Below are positions 40,159 to 51,686 of a stretch of DNA of 64,000 nt, in pieces; the first letter of the stretch is position 1, and each line of letters opens with the position of its first letter. The notes under the pieces are model-generated. The model was not told where the DNA came from. It searched no databases and worked only from the letters and a program-made list of their open reading frames with translations. This DNA is from Acidobacteriota bacterium (GTDB taxonomy: Bacteria > Acidobacteriota > Terriglobia > Terriglobales > Acidobacteriaceae), in assembly GCA_021781795.1 (NCBI GenBank), contig JAJXWA010000003.1, positions 60,001 to 124,000 on the forward strand. The letters run 5' to 3'. The translations under genes and the position numbers were made by a program.

Positions 40159-42156
40159 ATGACTCCGCAATCAATTCAAGCTTCACGACCCGCCACGGCG
40201 CCCTCCGCGTTCGCCGTATGGGCGCTGCTGCTGACGATCTTTGCATCGGTGCAGCTTGCATCTCTCTTCTCTCCGCCGCTGCTGGATGACGTGGATGCAA
40301 GCCATGCACAGGCCGCGCAGCACATCGTCGAGAACGGTGACTGGGTCACGCTGAAGGTGGACGGAATCCGGTATCTTGAAAAGCCGCCGCTGCCTTACTG
40401 GATCGACGCCGTCTTCTACCGCGTGTTCGGTGAGAACGTCTTCTCTACACACTTGCAGAACGCGCTGGCCCTGCTGGGCTGCGCCTGGCTCGCGTGGCTA
40501 TGGGCCGGCCGCGCGTGGAGCCCCCGTGCAGGCTACTATGCAGCCCTCGGCATCCTCACCTCTATCGGCCCGTTTCTCTTCACGCGCTTCGCCATTCCAG
40601 AGGCGCTGCTGAGCTTTCTCTTCCTTTTCGCGCTCTACAGCTTTCTGACCGGCATGGAATCGAAGCGGCCGATCCGCTTCTATGGCATGTGGGCCGCGCT
40701 GGCGCTGGCCACGCTCACTAAGGGACTGATCGCCCCTGTCTTTTTTCTCGGAGCAGCCCTTCCCCTTCTTCTGCTCAGCGGACAGTGGCGACGTTGGCAG
40801 CAGTTTCGTCCGTTTTCAGGGCTGCTGCTCTATCTCGCCATTGCCGCGCCGTGGCATATCCTCGCCGGCTTCGCCAATCCAGATCAGGGCCATCCGGTCG
40901 GCAATCACCCCACTCCGGGCAACGTCCACGGCTTCTGGTACTTCTACTTCATCAACGAGCATGTTCTGCGCTTCCTGGGCGAGCGTTTCCCGCATGACTA
41001 TAACCGCCTGCCCTTTGTCGCTTATTGGCTGCTGCATCTGGTCTGGCTCTTTCCCTGGAGCCTGTTCCTGCCCGCCCTGCTCGTCATCGCGTGGAAGACG
41101 CGTGGAAGCTGGCTGCAGCATCTCCGCCGCGACGCCGGCCAGACCGTAGATTTCTACCTCGACAACGCCGCGCGCGAAGACGTGGCCACCTACGTCTACC
41201 GCCTCAAGTTCCGCGTCCGCACAGCATGGCTCCTCGGATTGTTCTCTGCCTTCACGCTGCTCTTCTTTTCCATCTCCACCAATCAGGAGTACTACACGTT
41301 TCCCGCGTGGCCGCCGCTGCTGATCCTTACGGCCGCGGTGTTGGCCGACATCGAAGAGGGCGATGAACGCAGAGGGGAGTCGGACGCTTCGACGGCGCTG
41401 TCCAGTTCATGGCTGACGTGGGCGCAGGCTGTCTTTGCAGTGGTCGGCATCCTCAGTGCTCTCGCTCTCGGCTGGGGCCTCTGGGAGTCGCGCCGTCTCC
41501 CTTTTGTACCCGACATCGGCACGCTGCTGGCCCATCGCGACGTGGGCGGCTACACGCTGTCGATGTCGCATCTCTTTGATCTCACCGGGCCTTCGTTTGC
41601 CGCTCTTCGCCTTCCCGCTGCGCTGGCCGCAGGCACGCTGCTCATCGGTCCGGCCGTCGGATGGCTCCTGCGCGTGCGGCGCAGGAACATCGCCGCCACT
41701 GTCAGCGTAGCCGTGACCGCTGCGATCTTCCTCATTGCGGCCCACATCGCCTTCGCACGCTTTGAGCCTATGCTGAGTTCCAAACAGCTCGCCGACACAA
41801 TCCTGCGCAACGGTTCTTCGTCGGACTCGTTCATCATCTTCGGCGACCAGTCGGATGCCTCGTCGGTTGTCTTCTACACGCACGACTTTTTGCGCAGGCC
41901 GGCGTATATCGTTGTCGAGCCGTGTTCACCGCATGGTGCAGGTTCGTCGCTGTTGTGGGGATCGTGCTATCCCGACGCGCCAAAGATCTTCCTCAGCGAA
42001 GACCAACTCGTGGCGATGTGGGGCAAAGGCGAGCGCAAATGGCTCTTCGCGCAGGACGCCAATCAGAGCAAGGCAGAGCAGTTGCTGGCAGGTCACCTCT
42101 ATCCGGTGCAATCCATCGCTGACAAGGCGCTCTGGACCGACAGGCCGCTGCATTAG
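40159..42156 (+). CDS. ArnT-like glycosyltransferase family 39 membrane protein
   Basis: 'PPLLDDVDASHAQAAQHIVENGDWVTLKVDGIRYLEKPPLPYWIDAVFYRVFGEN'; multiple TMs. Start moved to ATG 40159. Confidence 0.9.
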   Translation: MTPQSIQASRPATAPSAFAVWALLLTIFASVQLASLFSPPLLDDVDASHAQAAQHIVENGDWVTLKVDGIRYLEKPPLPYWIDAVFYRVFGENVFSTHLQNALALLGCAWLAWLWAGRAWSPRAGYYAALGILTSIGPFLFTRFAIPEALLSFLFLFALYSFLTGMESKRPIRFYGMWAALALATLTKGLIAPVFFLGAALPLLLLSGQWRRWQQFRPFSGLLLYLAIAAPWHILAGFANPDQGHPVGNHPTPGNVHGFWYFYFINEHVLRFLGERFPHDYNRLPFVAYWLLHLVWLFPWSLFLPALLVIAWKTRGSWLQHLRRDAGQTVDFYLDNAAREDVATYVYRLKFRVRTAWLLGLFSAFTLLFFSISTNQEYYTFPAWPPLLILTAAVLADIEEGDERRGESDASTALSSSWLTWAQAVFAVVGILSALALGWGLWESRRLPFVPDIGTLLAHRDVGGYTLSMSHLFDLTGPSFAALRLPAALAAGTLLIGPAVGWLLRVRRRNIAATVSVAVTAAIFLIAAHIAFARFEPMLSSKQLADTILRNGSSSDSFIIFGDQSDASSVVFYTHDFLRRPAYIVVEPCSPHGAGSSLLWGSCYPDAPKIFLSEDQLVAMWGKGERKWLFAQDANQSKAEQLLAGHLYPVQSIADKALWTDRPLH

Positions 42157-42157
42157 C

Positions 42158-43134
42158 CTAACGGTCTCCGTAGAGATCTCTCGCATAGGTGACGAATCCA
42201 CGGCCCAGCCGATGGTATCTCCCAACCAATAACTCTCGCGAGGTGGCTGCCACTCTGGCCGGCAACCCGAGCTTCCTAGTGCGGTTGCGGCGCTCGACAA
42301 ACTCCATCTTTTCGCAAATCAGCCTCTCGGAGTACTCGAAATTCGGCACAAGCTCAGGGCGCGATCGAAGCCGCTCCAGAATCGCTCGTCACGAACGAGC
42401 CTCATCCCCGCCCCTCGCTGCAAGCCCCGCTGCCGTTGCAGCCATCGACTGCATCGCTCCGCCCATCGTCTGGCTGGAATGGGTTCGATACAGTGTCAGC
42501 GGCTCTGAGATATAGCCAACAGATACCACAGACGCCGCAAGCAGATACACCCACCAGTCATGAATGCAAATGTCCGAAAATGGGAGAATCAGAGGGAAAA
42601 GGCTCCTGCGAAATGCAAGGCCGTGCCCAGCGAGGATTCGGTAGCGAACAATCAGTTCTAGCTGATTCTTCGGAAACCGCATCACAGCTTCGTACAGCCT
42701 CCTGGGATAGCGCACACTCTGCTCAAGCGTGTAGCCCTTGTGGCAAAGCTGTTCGTCGACGATGAAGCTGTTGCTCGACGCAGCCAGGACCTGTTGGTTC
42801 GCCTCAAATAGTCCTGCCAGGTGTTCGATGTGCGCCGGAAGCCACACGTCGTCGTGATCAGAAAACAAAATAATCTCGTGCGAGCAATGCCGAACTGCAT
42901 TCTCGAAATTACCCGCAATCCCTGGTGTTCCCTGGTTTTTGATGTACTGGACACAAAAGGGAGCCCGCCGGGCGAAGGCCTCCACAATCGCATCGGTATC
43001 GTCCGATGAATGGTCGTCGCTGATGACAACCTCATCGGGAAACCGGGTCTGATTCCGGTAGCTCTCCAACTGCTCTGAGAGATACCGCCCCCCTGATAGG
43101 TCGCAAGAGCGATGCTGGTCCGAAGAGCGCTCAT
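42158..43134 (-). pseudogene. Family-2 glycosyltransferase disrupted by a frameshift at a G6 tract and an in-frame TGA
   Basis: N-terminus 'MSALRTSIALATYQGG' in one frame, 'RYLSEQLESYRNQTRFPDEVVISDDHSSDDT' in the next; stop at 42389-42391 followed in the same frame by 'RAILERLRSRPELVPNFEYSERL...RYHRLGRGFVTYARDLYGDR*'. Confidence 0.8.
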
Positions 43135-43298
43135 CCCCTTCCTTTCAAAGGCAGCGCACGCAACTGATCTTCTCGTCATAACAAGACACCGTTGACCATG
43201 CAAGTGAAGCTGGCTCAGCCGCAGGCCCCTCGCACGCTAAAAGGGTCTGGACCTTGTGGTGCATTCCGTGCGCGATTGCGTTCGTTCGGAATGCGGTT

Positions 43299-44477
43299 TC
43301 ATCTGGCTGCCCGCATCTTGCCGCCGGGGAGCAAATCAAAGACCCGTCCGCGCCAAAGAATCCTGCTGGACCCATAACTTGCCGCCCAGAAACAAAAGCC
43401 CATCAGATCGCGAATTGGATAGAGCACGAGCAGCCCAAACCAGCTCCGGTCCTGCACAACCAGCCGACCCACCGCGATCGACAGAGCCAGCCGCGTCGCC
43501 ACGCTCCAGCCCAGCATAGCCAGGCCCCAGCCTGCGTGCCCCATCACCGCTGCAGCCACCAGACCCAGTAGCCCGAAAGGCAGGCTGAAGGTCAGCGCCG
43601 TACCAAAGTGCCCTTTGGGCCGGGAAAAACGTGTGGATTTCATCCATCGAACCTGGTGTTGAATCGAGGCGACAAAGCTCGAATTGATCACCATGTGGTC
43701 GATCGCGTGATGACTCAAAACGACCTTCTGGCCCAACTTCCACGTCTCGTTCCCCAGCACAAAATCATCGGCGCAATAATCTGCCGTGACCTTGAATCCC
43801 CCCATGGCTCGAATTGCCTGGCGCCTGAAGGCCATCGTCGGGCCCAGCGTGAACTGCATCCCCTCCATCATCCGCGCCACGAGCACGCCTGCCGTCATCT
43901 CGACCGACATGCCCACCGCCTCCAGCCGCGCCCAAAGGCCGCCCTCGGCCGCCAAGCCGCGATACGGACACGTCAATCCACCCACGCGTTCATCGGCAAA
44001 CGGCAGCGCGACGGCGCGCAGATAATCCGGCGTGACGCGCACATCGCTGTCGCTGATCACCAGAATGTCGTATCTGGCCGCAGCCTCCATCCTCTCCATC
44101 GAAATAGCCTTGTCGTTGATGTAGTCCGGCTGCCCTCCGGTGAAAAGAAACTGCACCGGAATCCGCGGATAACGCGCGGCCACCGCGCGCGCAACCTCTA
44201 ACCCTGGGTCTTCCGCAGAGCGCGCGCAAAAGAGAATCTCGTACTCGGGATAATCCTGTTCAAAGAAGCTCGCCAGATAGGAGGCAAGTCCCGGCTCCGA
44301 TCCGTGGAGAGGCTTCAGAAGAGAGAGTGGAGGGGTGAATCCGGGACGGTCCGCAAGCAGCCAATTGACCTTGCGGCGCTCGCGCAGATAACCGGGCACG
44401 GACCACAGTGTCATGCCCGTGAAGACCGTGGATGTAATCAGGCCGAAGGCTGCCAGCGCGAAAAGAACGTACGTCAT
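43299..44477 (-). CDS. HpnI-like / ceramide glucosyltransferase-like (GT21) glycosyltransferase
   Basis: 'PPLSLLKPLHGSEPGLASYLASFFEQDYPEYEILFC', 'ISDSDVRVTPDYL', 'HQVRWMKSTRFSRP'. Confidence 0.88.
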   Translation of the reverse strand: MTYVLFALAAFGLITSTVFTGMTLWSVPGYLRERRKVNWLLADRPGFTPPLSLLKPLHGSEPGLASYLASFFEQDYPEYEILFCARSAEDPGLEVARAVAARYPRIPVQFLFTGGQPDYINDKAISMERMEAAARYDILVISDSDVRVTPDYLRAVALPFADERVGGLTCPYRGLAAEGGLWARLEAVGMSVEMTAGVLVARMMEGMQFTLGPTMAFRRQAIRAMGGFKVTADYCADDFVLGNETWKLGQKVVLSHHAIDHMVINSSFVASIQHQVRWMKSTRFSRPKGHFGTALTFSLPFGLLGLVAAAVMGHAGWGLAMLGWSVATRLALSIAVGRLVVQDRSWFGLLVLYPIRDLMGFCFWAASYGSSRILWRGRVFDLLPGGKMRAAR

Positions 44478-44528
44478 GCAGCTAACAGGATACCTGCGGA
44501 ACGCCCCGTTTGCCCTGTGAGATTCCTT

Positions 44529-45266
44529 CTAGCCGCCGAGGGACTGCACGAACAAAAGCAGGCCAATACACCCCAGCCCGATGTAAACATAGCGCAGAAA
44601 CATCTCCGTCGAGAGACGGCGGTTGATCCATCTGCCCAAAAAGACCGCCGGCGCCATCGCGGGGAGCGAAAGCAGGTAGTCATGCGACACGGCGTGGCCC
44701 CACAATCCGGCACGCCAGAATCCCGCCATGCCGAGCAGGCTCGCGGGCAGGAAGTAGGCCTGCAGTGTGGCGCGAAACCGTTGGGCCGGCCACCGGCGCA
44801 GTGAACCATAGAGCACCAGAGGTGGGCCATTCATGCCATACGCACCGCCCAGAATACCCGCGCAGAAACCGCAGCCAAGCAGCCACTTCCTGCTGTCACT
44901 GTGGAGCGCCGGCAAGCTGCCCGCCAGAAGCGAATACGCGGAGAAGAGCACAATGAGCAGGGCAAGACCGATCCTGACCGCCTGCTGGTGGGGACTGGTC
45001 AGTATCCACAGGCCCAGCGGTATGCCGGCCACCGTGGAAAGGATGAGCCAGCCCGCGCTGCGCACATGAATCTGCCTCCAGTCCTGCACCACCACAACCG
45101 CCGCAACGGTGATGGACAGCAGCACGGCCAGAGGCGCAGCGACCCGCAGAGGCATGCAGAAAGCCAGCAGCGGAACCGCAATCAGGGCCTCGCCAAAACC
45201 AAACGCCGAGCGAATCAGCGTTGCGCAAAAGACAATCAGAAGAATCTGGACCGAAGTGACGTCGAT
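44529..45266 (-). CDS. TSUP (TauE/SafE) family permease; start codon uncertain
   Basis: ORF list starts at 45155, but the same frame extends upstream with 'IDVTSVQILLIVFCATLIRSAFGFGEALIAVPLLAFC', the expected first TM helix and family motif. Confidence 0.8.
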   Translation of the reverse strand: MDVTSVQILLIVFCATLIRSAFGFGEALIAVPLLAFCMPLRVAAPLAVLLSITVAAVVVVQDWRQIHVRSAGWLILSTVAGIPLGLWILTSPHQQAVRIGLALLIVLFSAYSLLAGSLPALHSDSRKWLLGCGFCAGILGGAYGMNGPPLVLYGSLRRWPAQRFRATLQAYFLPASLLGMAGFWRAGLWGHAVSHDYLLSLPAMAPAVFLGRWINRRLSTEMFLRYVYIGLGCIGLLLFVQSLGG

Positions 45267-45308
45267 GGGGAATCTCCGCGCATTGCCAAATCGTCTGCGG
45301 CGAGTTGG

Positions 45309-45710
45309 TTATGGCCGCTTCGCCGGCTCCGGCCTGCCTGCGATGGGCTTTCGCAGCGGCACAATCGCGCCCGCCGCGCTCGGCGCAGCCTGGTGGAAGC
45401 GCGACAGCATCTCCGACCGCACGTACTCCACAAAGCTCTGCATCTGGCGATTCATCTCTTCCATCCGTTCGCGCATCTGCAGAATGATGGCAATCCCGGC
45501 GATGTTCACGCCCAGGTCGCGCGCGAGATTCAGGATAAACTCGAGACGTTCCAGGTCCTCATCCGTGTAGAGGCGCGTGTTGCCCTCCGTGCGCGATGGC
45601 TTCAGCAACCCTTCGCGCTCGTAGAGCCGCAGCGTCTGCGGATGAATCTCGTACATCTCGGCGACCGCCGAGATCATGTATGCGCCTTTGGATTTGCGTC
45701 GTGCCGCCAT
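45309..45710 (-). CDS. hspR: HspR-like MerR-family heat-shock regulator
   Basis: 'ISAVAEMYEIHPQTLRLYEREGLLKPSRTEGNTRLYTDEDLERLEFILNLARDLGVNIAGI'; directly downstream of dnaJ. Confidence 0.88.
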   Translation of the reverse strand: MAARRKSKGAYMISAVAEMYEIHPQTLRLYEREGLLKPSRTEGNTRLYTDEDLERLEFILNLARDLGVNIAGIAIILQMRERMEEMNRQMQSFVEYVRSEMLSRFHQAAPSAAGAIVPLRKPIAGRPEPAKRP

Positions 45711-45756
45711 GCGTTGGTTCTCCGCACCAGCTTACCTTATGCGCGCGGCAAAGGCC

Positions 45757-46935
45757 TCAGATCTGGTCAAACAGCTTCACGCGCGGATCCTGATTGTTCA
45801 GCCTCGCCAGCTCGCGCATAATCTCCCGGCTGCGTTCGTCCTGCAGGTGCGGCACCACCACCTCGACGGTCACAATCTGGTCGCCGCGCTGGCCCGGATG
45901 GGATGCGCTCTCCACCCCGCGCTCCCGCATGCGCAGTTTCTGCCCGCTCTGCGTGCCGGGCGGAATCTTCAACTGCGCGCGCCCGTCGATGGTGGGCACA
46001 TCCACCTTGGCGCCCAGCGAGGCCTCCGGCACGGTGACTGGCACAGTCAGTTGAATATCGTCGCCGGTCCTCGTAAACACGGGATGCGTCCCCGTTCGCA
46101 CAATCACAAACAGGTCTCCGGCTGCGCCGCCGCCCACGCCGGCATTGCCCCGGCCCTGCAACCGGATGCGTTGTCCATCGCGCGTACCCGGCTTGATCCG
46201 AAACTCGACCGTCTCTGTGCGGCCCACCGTCCCCTCGCCGTGACAGGTTCCACATGCGTTCGAGGTTCGGCCGGTCCCGTTGCACCGCGGGCAGGGGATG
46301 TTGAACTTCATGCGGCCACCCATCTGGGTCACCTGGCCGGTGCCGTTGCACTCCGGACACGGCATTGGCCCGCCGGTCGCCGCCTGCCCATGGCAGGTCG
46401 GGCAGGTCTCCTGGCGGTGAATCTGCATGCGCGCCTGACCGCCGCGGATGGCCGTCCAGAAATCGACGGTCGCCTGATACTCCAGATCGGTCCCCTGCTG
46501 CGGTCCCCGCGGCCGCTGCGACTGTTGCGCTCCAGAAAAGATTCCAGAAAAGATGTCCTTGAAACTCCCCCACCCAGAAGAACCCGTCCCGCTTTGCCCC
46601 GCGCCGCCGAACCCCGAGAAATCGAATCCGCCGAAATCGACCGGGACACCCCCGCCCGCACCCTGCTGGCGCGCATACGCCTCCGCCTGCGCCGGATCGA
46701 TCTGGTCGGAGTAGAACCCAAGCTGGTCGTAGACCTTGCGCTTCTTGGCATCGCTCAACACATCGTTCGCTTCAGAGATTTCCTTGAACTTTTCCTCGGA
46801 GCGCTTGTCGCCTGGATTCACGTCAGGATGGTACTTCCGCGCCAGCTTACGAAATGCCTTGCGAATCTCCTCCGCCGTCGCAGTCTTCTTCACGCCGAGC
46901 GTCGCGTAATAGTCCTTGTTCTGTGTCGTGGGCAT
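45757..46935 (-). CDS. dnaJ: Chaperone DnaJ
   Basis: J domain 'YHPDVNPGD', four CxxCxGxG-type zinc motifs ([32 protein letters not shown]), C-terminal substrate domain. Confidence 0.95.
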   Translation of the reverse strand: MPTTQNKDYYATLGVKKTATAEEIRKAFRKLARKYHPDVNPGDKRSEEKFKEISEANDVLSDAKKRKVYDQLGFYSDQIDPAQAEAYARQQGAGGGVPVDFGGFDFSGFGGAGQSGTGSSGWGSFKDIFSGIFSGAQQSQRPRGPQQGTDLEYQATVDFWTAIRGGQARMQIHRQETCPTCHGQAATGGPMPCPECNGTGQVTQMGGRMKFNIPCPRCNGTGRTSNACGTCHGEGTVGRTETVEFRIKPGTRDGQRIRLQGRGNAGVGGGAAGDLFVIVRTGTHPVFTRTGDDIQLTVPVTVPEASLGAKVDVPTIDGRAQLKIPPGTQSGQKLRMRERGVESASHPGQRGDQIVTVEVVVPHLQDERSREIMRELARLNNQDPRVKLFDQI

Positions 46936-47249
46936 CTTTCGTCTCAATTCCCCATCTTGCCGTGCCGGGCCTCAGGGTCTCAAACTCAGCTCCCGTCGCC
47001 TCACCCATTCATCGGCTCAAACCGCCAGACCTTCCGTTCGCTTCCGCCGATCCAGGAAGCGCGCGTGCTCCTCGGCTCTGGCCTGTCATGCCATTCCTGC
47101 CCAGGGCGCCTCGTCCCAAGGAGACCAACGCTTCCTGACTCTTCAGCATAGCAATTCCTGACATCGCAGGCCTTCATTCCATTGGATTGCCCCGGGCCCC
47201 TCTGCGCTTCACGCCGGGAAACTCCGCGTACCTTCTGGGGATCTAGCCC

Positions 47250-48830
47250 TCAATGCGCACCCGGCGGCGGCGGCGCGGGCCGCGGCTGCTTCCTGAAGAG
47301 CCAGACCGCCCCGGCGCAGAAGAATGCCAGCACAGCCGTCCAGCGAAAAACATCCACATATGCCAGCAGTGCGGCCTGCTGGCCCATCAGCCGGTAGAAC
47401 AAGCCCAGGGAACCGGGCCGCGCCTGCGCCCGGCCCAGGTAATGGCTCAGGTAGGCAGCGCTCATCGCAGCCTTCTGTTGCAGCTCCGGGCTGCTCGATG
47501 TGACATGCGCGCTCAGGTCCGTCTGATGCAGGTCCGCCCGGCGAATCAGCGCCGTCGTCGCCATGGCGATGCCGACCGAGCCGCCGATGTTGCGCAGCAT
47601 GTTGAACAGCCCCGTCGCGTTCCCCATCTCCTCGCGCGGAATCGTCGAGGTCGTCATCGTCGCCAGCGGCACAAAGACAAAGCTCAGCGCAAAGCCGGTC
47701 AGCATAATCGGGACCAGAAGCGTGAAGGGCCCAATCTCCAGATTGACTGTACCGAAGATCAACGAGCAGACGCCAAATCCGATAAACCCGGCACTGAGCA
47801 GCTTCCGGTTGTCCACACGAGAGCCGAGCACACCAACAGCCGGCGACCCGACAATCGACCCGATTCCCCGGGGCCCGACAACAAGCCCCGCAGAAAACGC
47901 CGTATAGCCAAGAATCTCCTGATAGTAGAGCGGGAGGATAGCGATGGTGATGTAGATGCACATCCCGAGTAGCGCAATCAGCAGGCAGCCGGTTCGGAAG
48001 TTGCGGTCCTTGAGCACGTGCAAGTCAACCAGTCCCTTCGGGTGGGTCCACGATCGCCAGATCCACCCCACAAGCGCCACCACCAGCGCCACCACCGCCC
48101 AGCGCACCCAGAGCGCGCCAAACCAGTCATCCTCCTGGCCTTTGTCCAGCACCACCTGCAGGCAGCCCGTCCACACGATCAGCAGACCGAAGCCAAGGTT
48201 GTCGAAGGCACCAACCTTCGCATGTTTGATGTACGGCGGGTCATGCACAAATCGGCTGATGAGCAGCACCGCCAGAATGCCGACCGGGATGTTGATGTAA
48301 AAGGCATAGCGCCAACTGAACGTATCCGTCAGCCACCCGCCCAGTGTCGGCCCCAGCACGGGCGCGACAACAATCCCCAATCCGTACGCGGCCATCGACA
48401 TCGACCGCTGCTCCGGCGGAAAGCTCTCCAGCAGAATGGACTGCGAAAGCGGCTGCAGCGCTCCGCCGCCCGCTCCCTGCACAATGCGGGCCAGCAGAAT
48501 CACGCCCAACGTAGGAGCCGCCCCGCAGAAGAACGAAGCAATGGTGAAAAGCACCACACAGGAAAGCAGAAACCGCTTGCGCCCGAAGCGTCGCGCAAAC
48601 CAGTTCGATGCCGGCAAGATGACTGCATTGGCGACGAGATAGCTGGTCAGCACCCACGTCGCCTCGGAGTTCGACGCCGACAGCGAGCCCGCAATGTACG
48701 GCAGTGCCACCGACGCAATCGCCGTATCCAGCACCTCCATGAAGGTGGGCAGCATCACCGACACGGTCACCAGCCACGGGTTCACTCCCTGGGTGAGTGG
48801 ATAGCGGTTTGGAGCGTGTGCGGTGGTCAT
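47250..48830 (-). CDS. DHA2-family MFS drug efflux transporter (EmrB/QacA-like)
   Basis: 'LDTAIASVALPYIAGSLSASNSEATWVLTSYLVANAVILPASNW', 'RIVQGAGGGALQPLSQ'. Start moved to ATG 48830. Confidence 0.93.
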   Translation of the reverse strand: MTTAHAPNRYPLTQGVNPWLVTVSVMLPTFMEVLDTAIASVALPYIAGSLSASNSEATWVLTSYLVANAVILPASNWFARRFGRKRFLLSCVVLFTIASFFCGAAPTLGVILLARIVQGAGGGALQPLSQSILLESFPPEQRSMSMAAYGLGIVVAPVLGPTLGGWLTDTFSWRYAFYINIPVGILAVLLISRFVHDPPYIKHAKVGAFDNLGFGLLIVWTGCLQVVLDKGQEDDWFGALWVRWAVVALVVALVGWIWRSWTHPKGLVDLHVLKDRNFRTGCLLIALLGMCIYITIAILPLYYQEILGYTAFSAGLVVGPRGIGSIVGSPAVGVLGSRVDNRKLLSAGFIGFGVCSLIFGTVNLEIGPFTLLVPIMLTGFALSFVFVPLATMTTSTIPREEMGNATGLFNMLRNIGGSVGIAMATTALIRRADLHQTDLSAHVTSSSPELQQKAAMSAAYLSHYLGRAQARPGSLGLFYRLMGQQAALLAYVDVFRWTAVLAFFCAGAVWLFRKQPRPAPPPPGAH

Positions 48831-49027
48831 CGCAACCGGAACAATTGAGCTTACAGGATGGGAATGACCCATGCGTTGAATGCGCAGAGCCATCCCAAGC
48901 CATTGCAAATTTTCACCTCCGTCCTGGAAGATGAACCCATTGGGAGCGCCGGATCGAGGAGTACTGGTTTGGGTTGCGCTGGATCCGGCCATCCTGAGCC
49001 GCTTTGGACGGCCAACGGGGGATAACG

Positions 49028-49501
49028 ATGAATCGCTGGATCTGGCTCTTGAGTCTGTTGTTGCTCTGCCTTGGCGTCGGCGCCGTCAGCGGCGCCATGA
49101 CCGCACGCGAAGTCCAAGGCTGGTATCAGACCCTGACGCGGCCGTCTTTTGCACCTCCCAACTGGGTCTTCGCGCCTGTCTGGACCACCCTCTATATCCT
49201 GATGGCCGCGGCAGCCTGGCTCGTTGCGCTCACGCCCGCATCCAACTCTCGCACCCTGGCTCTCAGCATCTTCTTTGCCCAGTTGCTCCTGAACTTTCTC
49301 TGGTCGCTCATCTTCTTCCGTGAGCATGCCATCGGCCTTGCCATGGTCGAACTCATTCTCCTCTGGTGCTGCATCGCCCTCACCGCCATCGTCTTCCACC
49401 GGTTTTCGCACCCCGCGGCCTGGCTCATGCTCCCCTACCTGGCTTGGGTCACCTTCGCCGGGTTTCTGAACTGGGGCTTCCTGCGCCTGAATCGCATGTA
49501 A
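49028..49501 (+). CDS. tspO: TspO/MBR family protein
   Basis: 'WYQTLTRPSFAPPNWVFAPVWTTLYILMAAAAWLV', 'LLLNFLWSLIFF'. Confidence 0.92.
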   Translation: MNRWIWLLSLLLLCLGVGAVSGAMTAREVQGWYQTLTRPSFAPPNWVFAPVWTTLYILMAAAAWLVALTPASNSRTLALSIFFAQLLLNFLWSLIFFREHAIGLAMVELILLWCCIALTAIVFHRFSHPAAWLMLPYLAWVTFAGFLNWGFLRLNRM

Positions 49502-49585
49502 GCGCAAGAAGTTGAACCGGATGCGGATTGTTCGAGGCCCTGCCCAAAGTGCGACTCCCTCTTTATTGCGATTCAATCAAGAAAA

Positions 49586-49606
49586 GTTGACACTAACTCA
49601 CTCAAT
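49586..49606. promoter_or_regulatory. HAIR-like HspR operator upstream of dnaK
   Basis: GTTGACA-N7-ACTCAAT compared with consensus CTTGAGT-N7-ACTCAAG: exact N7 spacing, 10 of 14 half-site positions match. Confidence 0.5.
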
Positions 49607-49656
49607 CATGCATCCTATATTCGTCAGCATTTCTACGCGCAGGCAGGAGCCTCAAC

Positions 49657-51579
<1,923 letters not shown>

Positions 51580-51621
51580 GAATAGCCGTCCAGGCAATCG
51601 CGCCTTCGGCGCAAAAACCTC

Positions 51622-51660
51622 GGGGTGGGCGACATAATGTTGCTCACCCCATTCTGTTTT
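51622..51660 (+). terminator. dnaK terminator
   Basis: GGGGTGGGC ... GCTCACCCC hairpin followed by ATTCTGTTTT. Confidence 0.75.
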
Positions 51661-51686
51661 CTGCTCACGAGGGAACGCATCGAAGC

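Noticed and set aside
45676-47151. 491-aa plus-strand ORF opposite dnaJ/hspR
   Set aside because: Antisense to DnaJ; biased composition, no domain.
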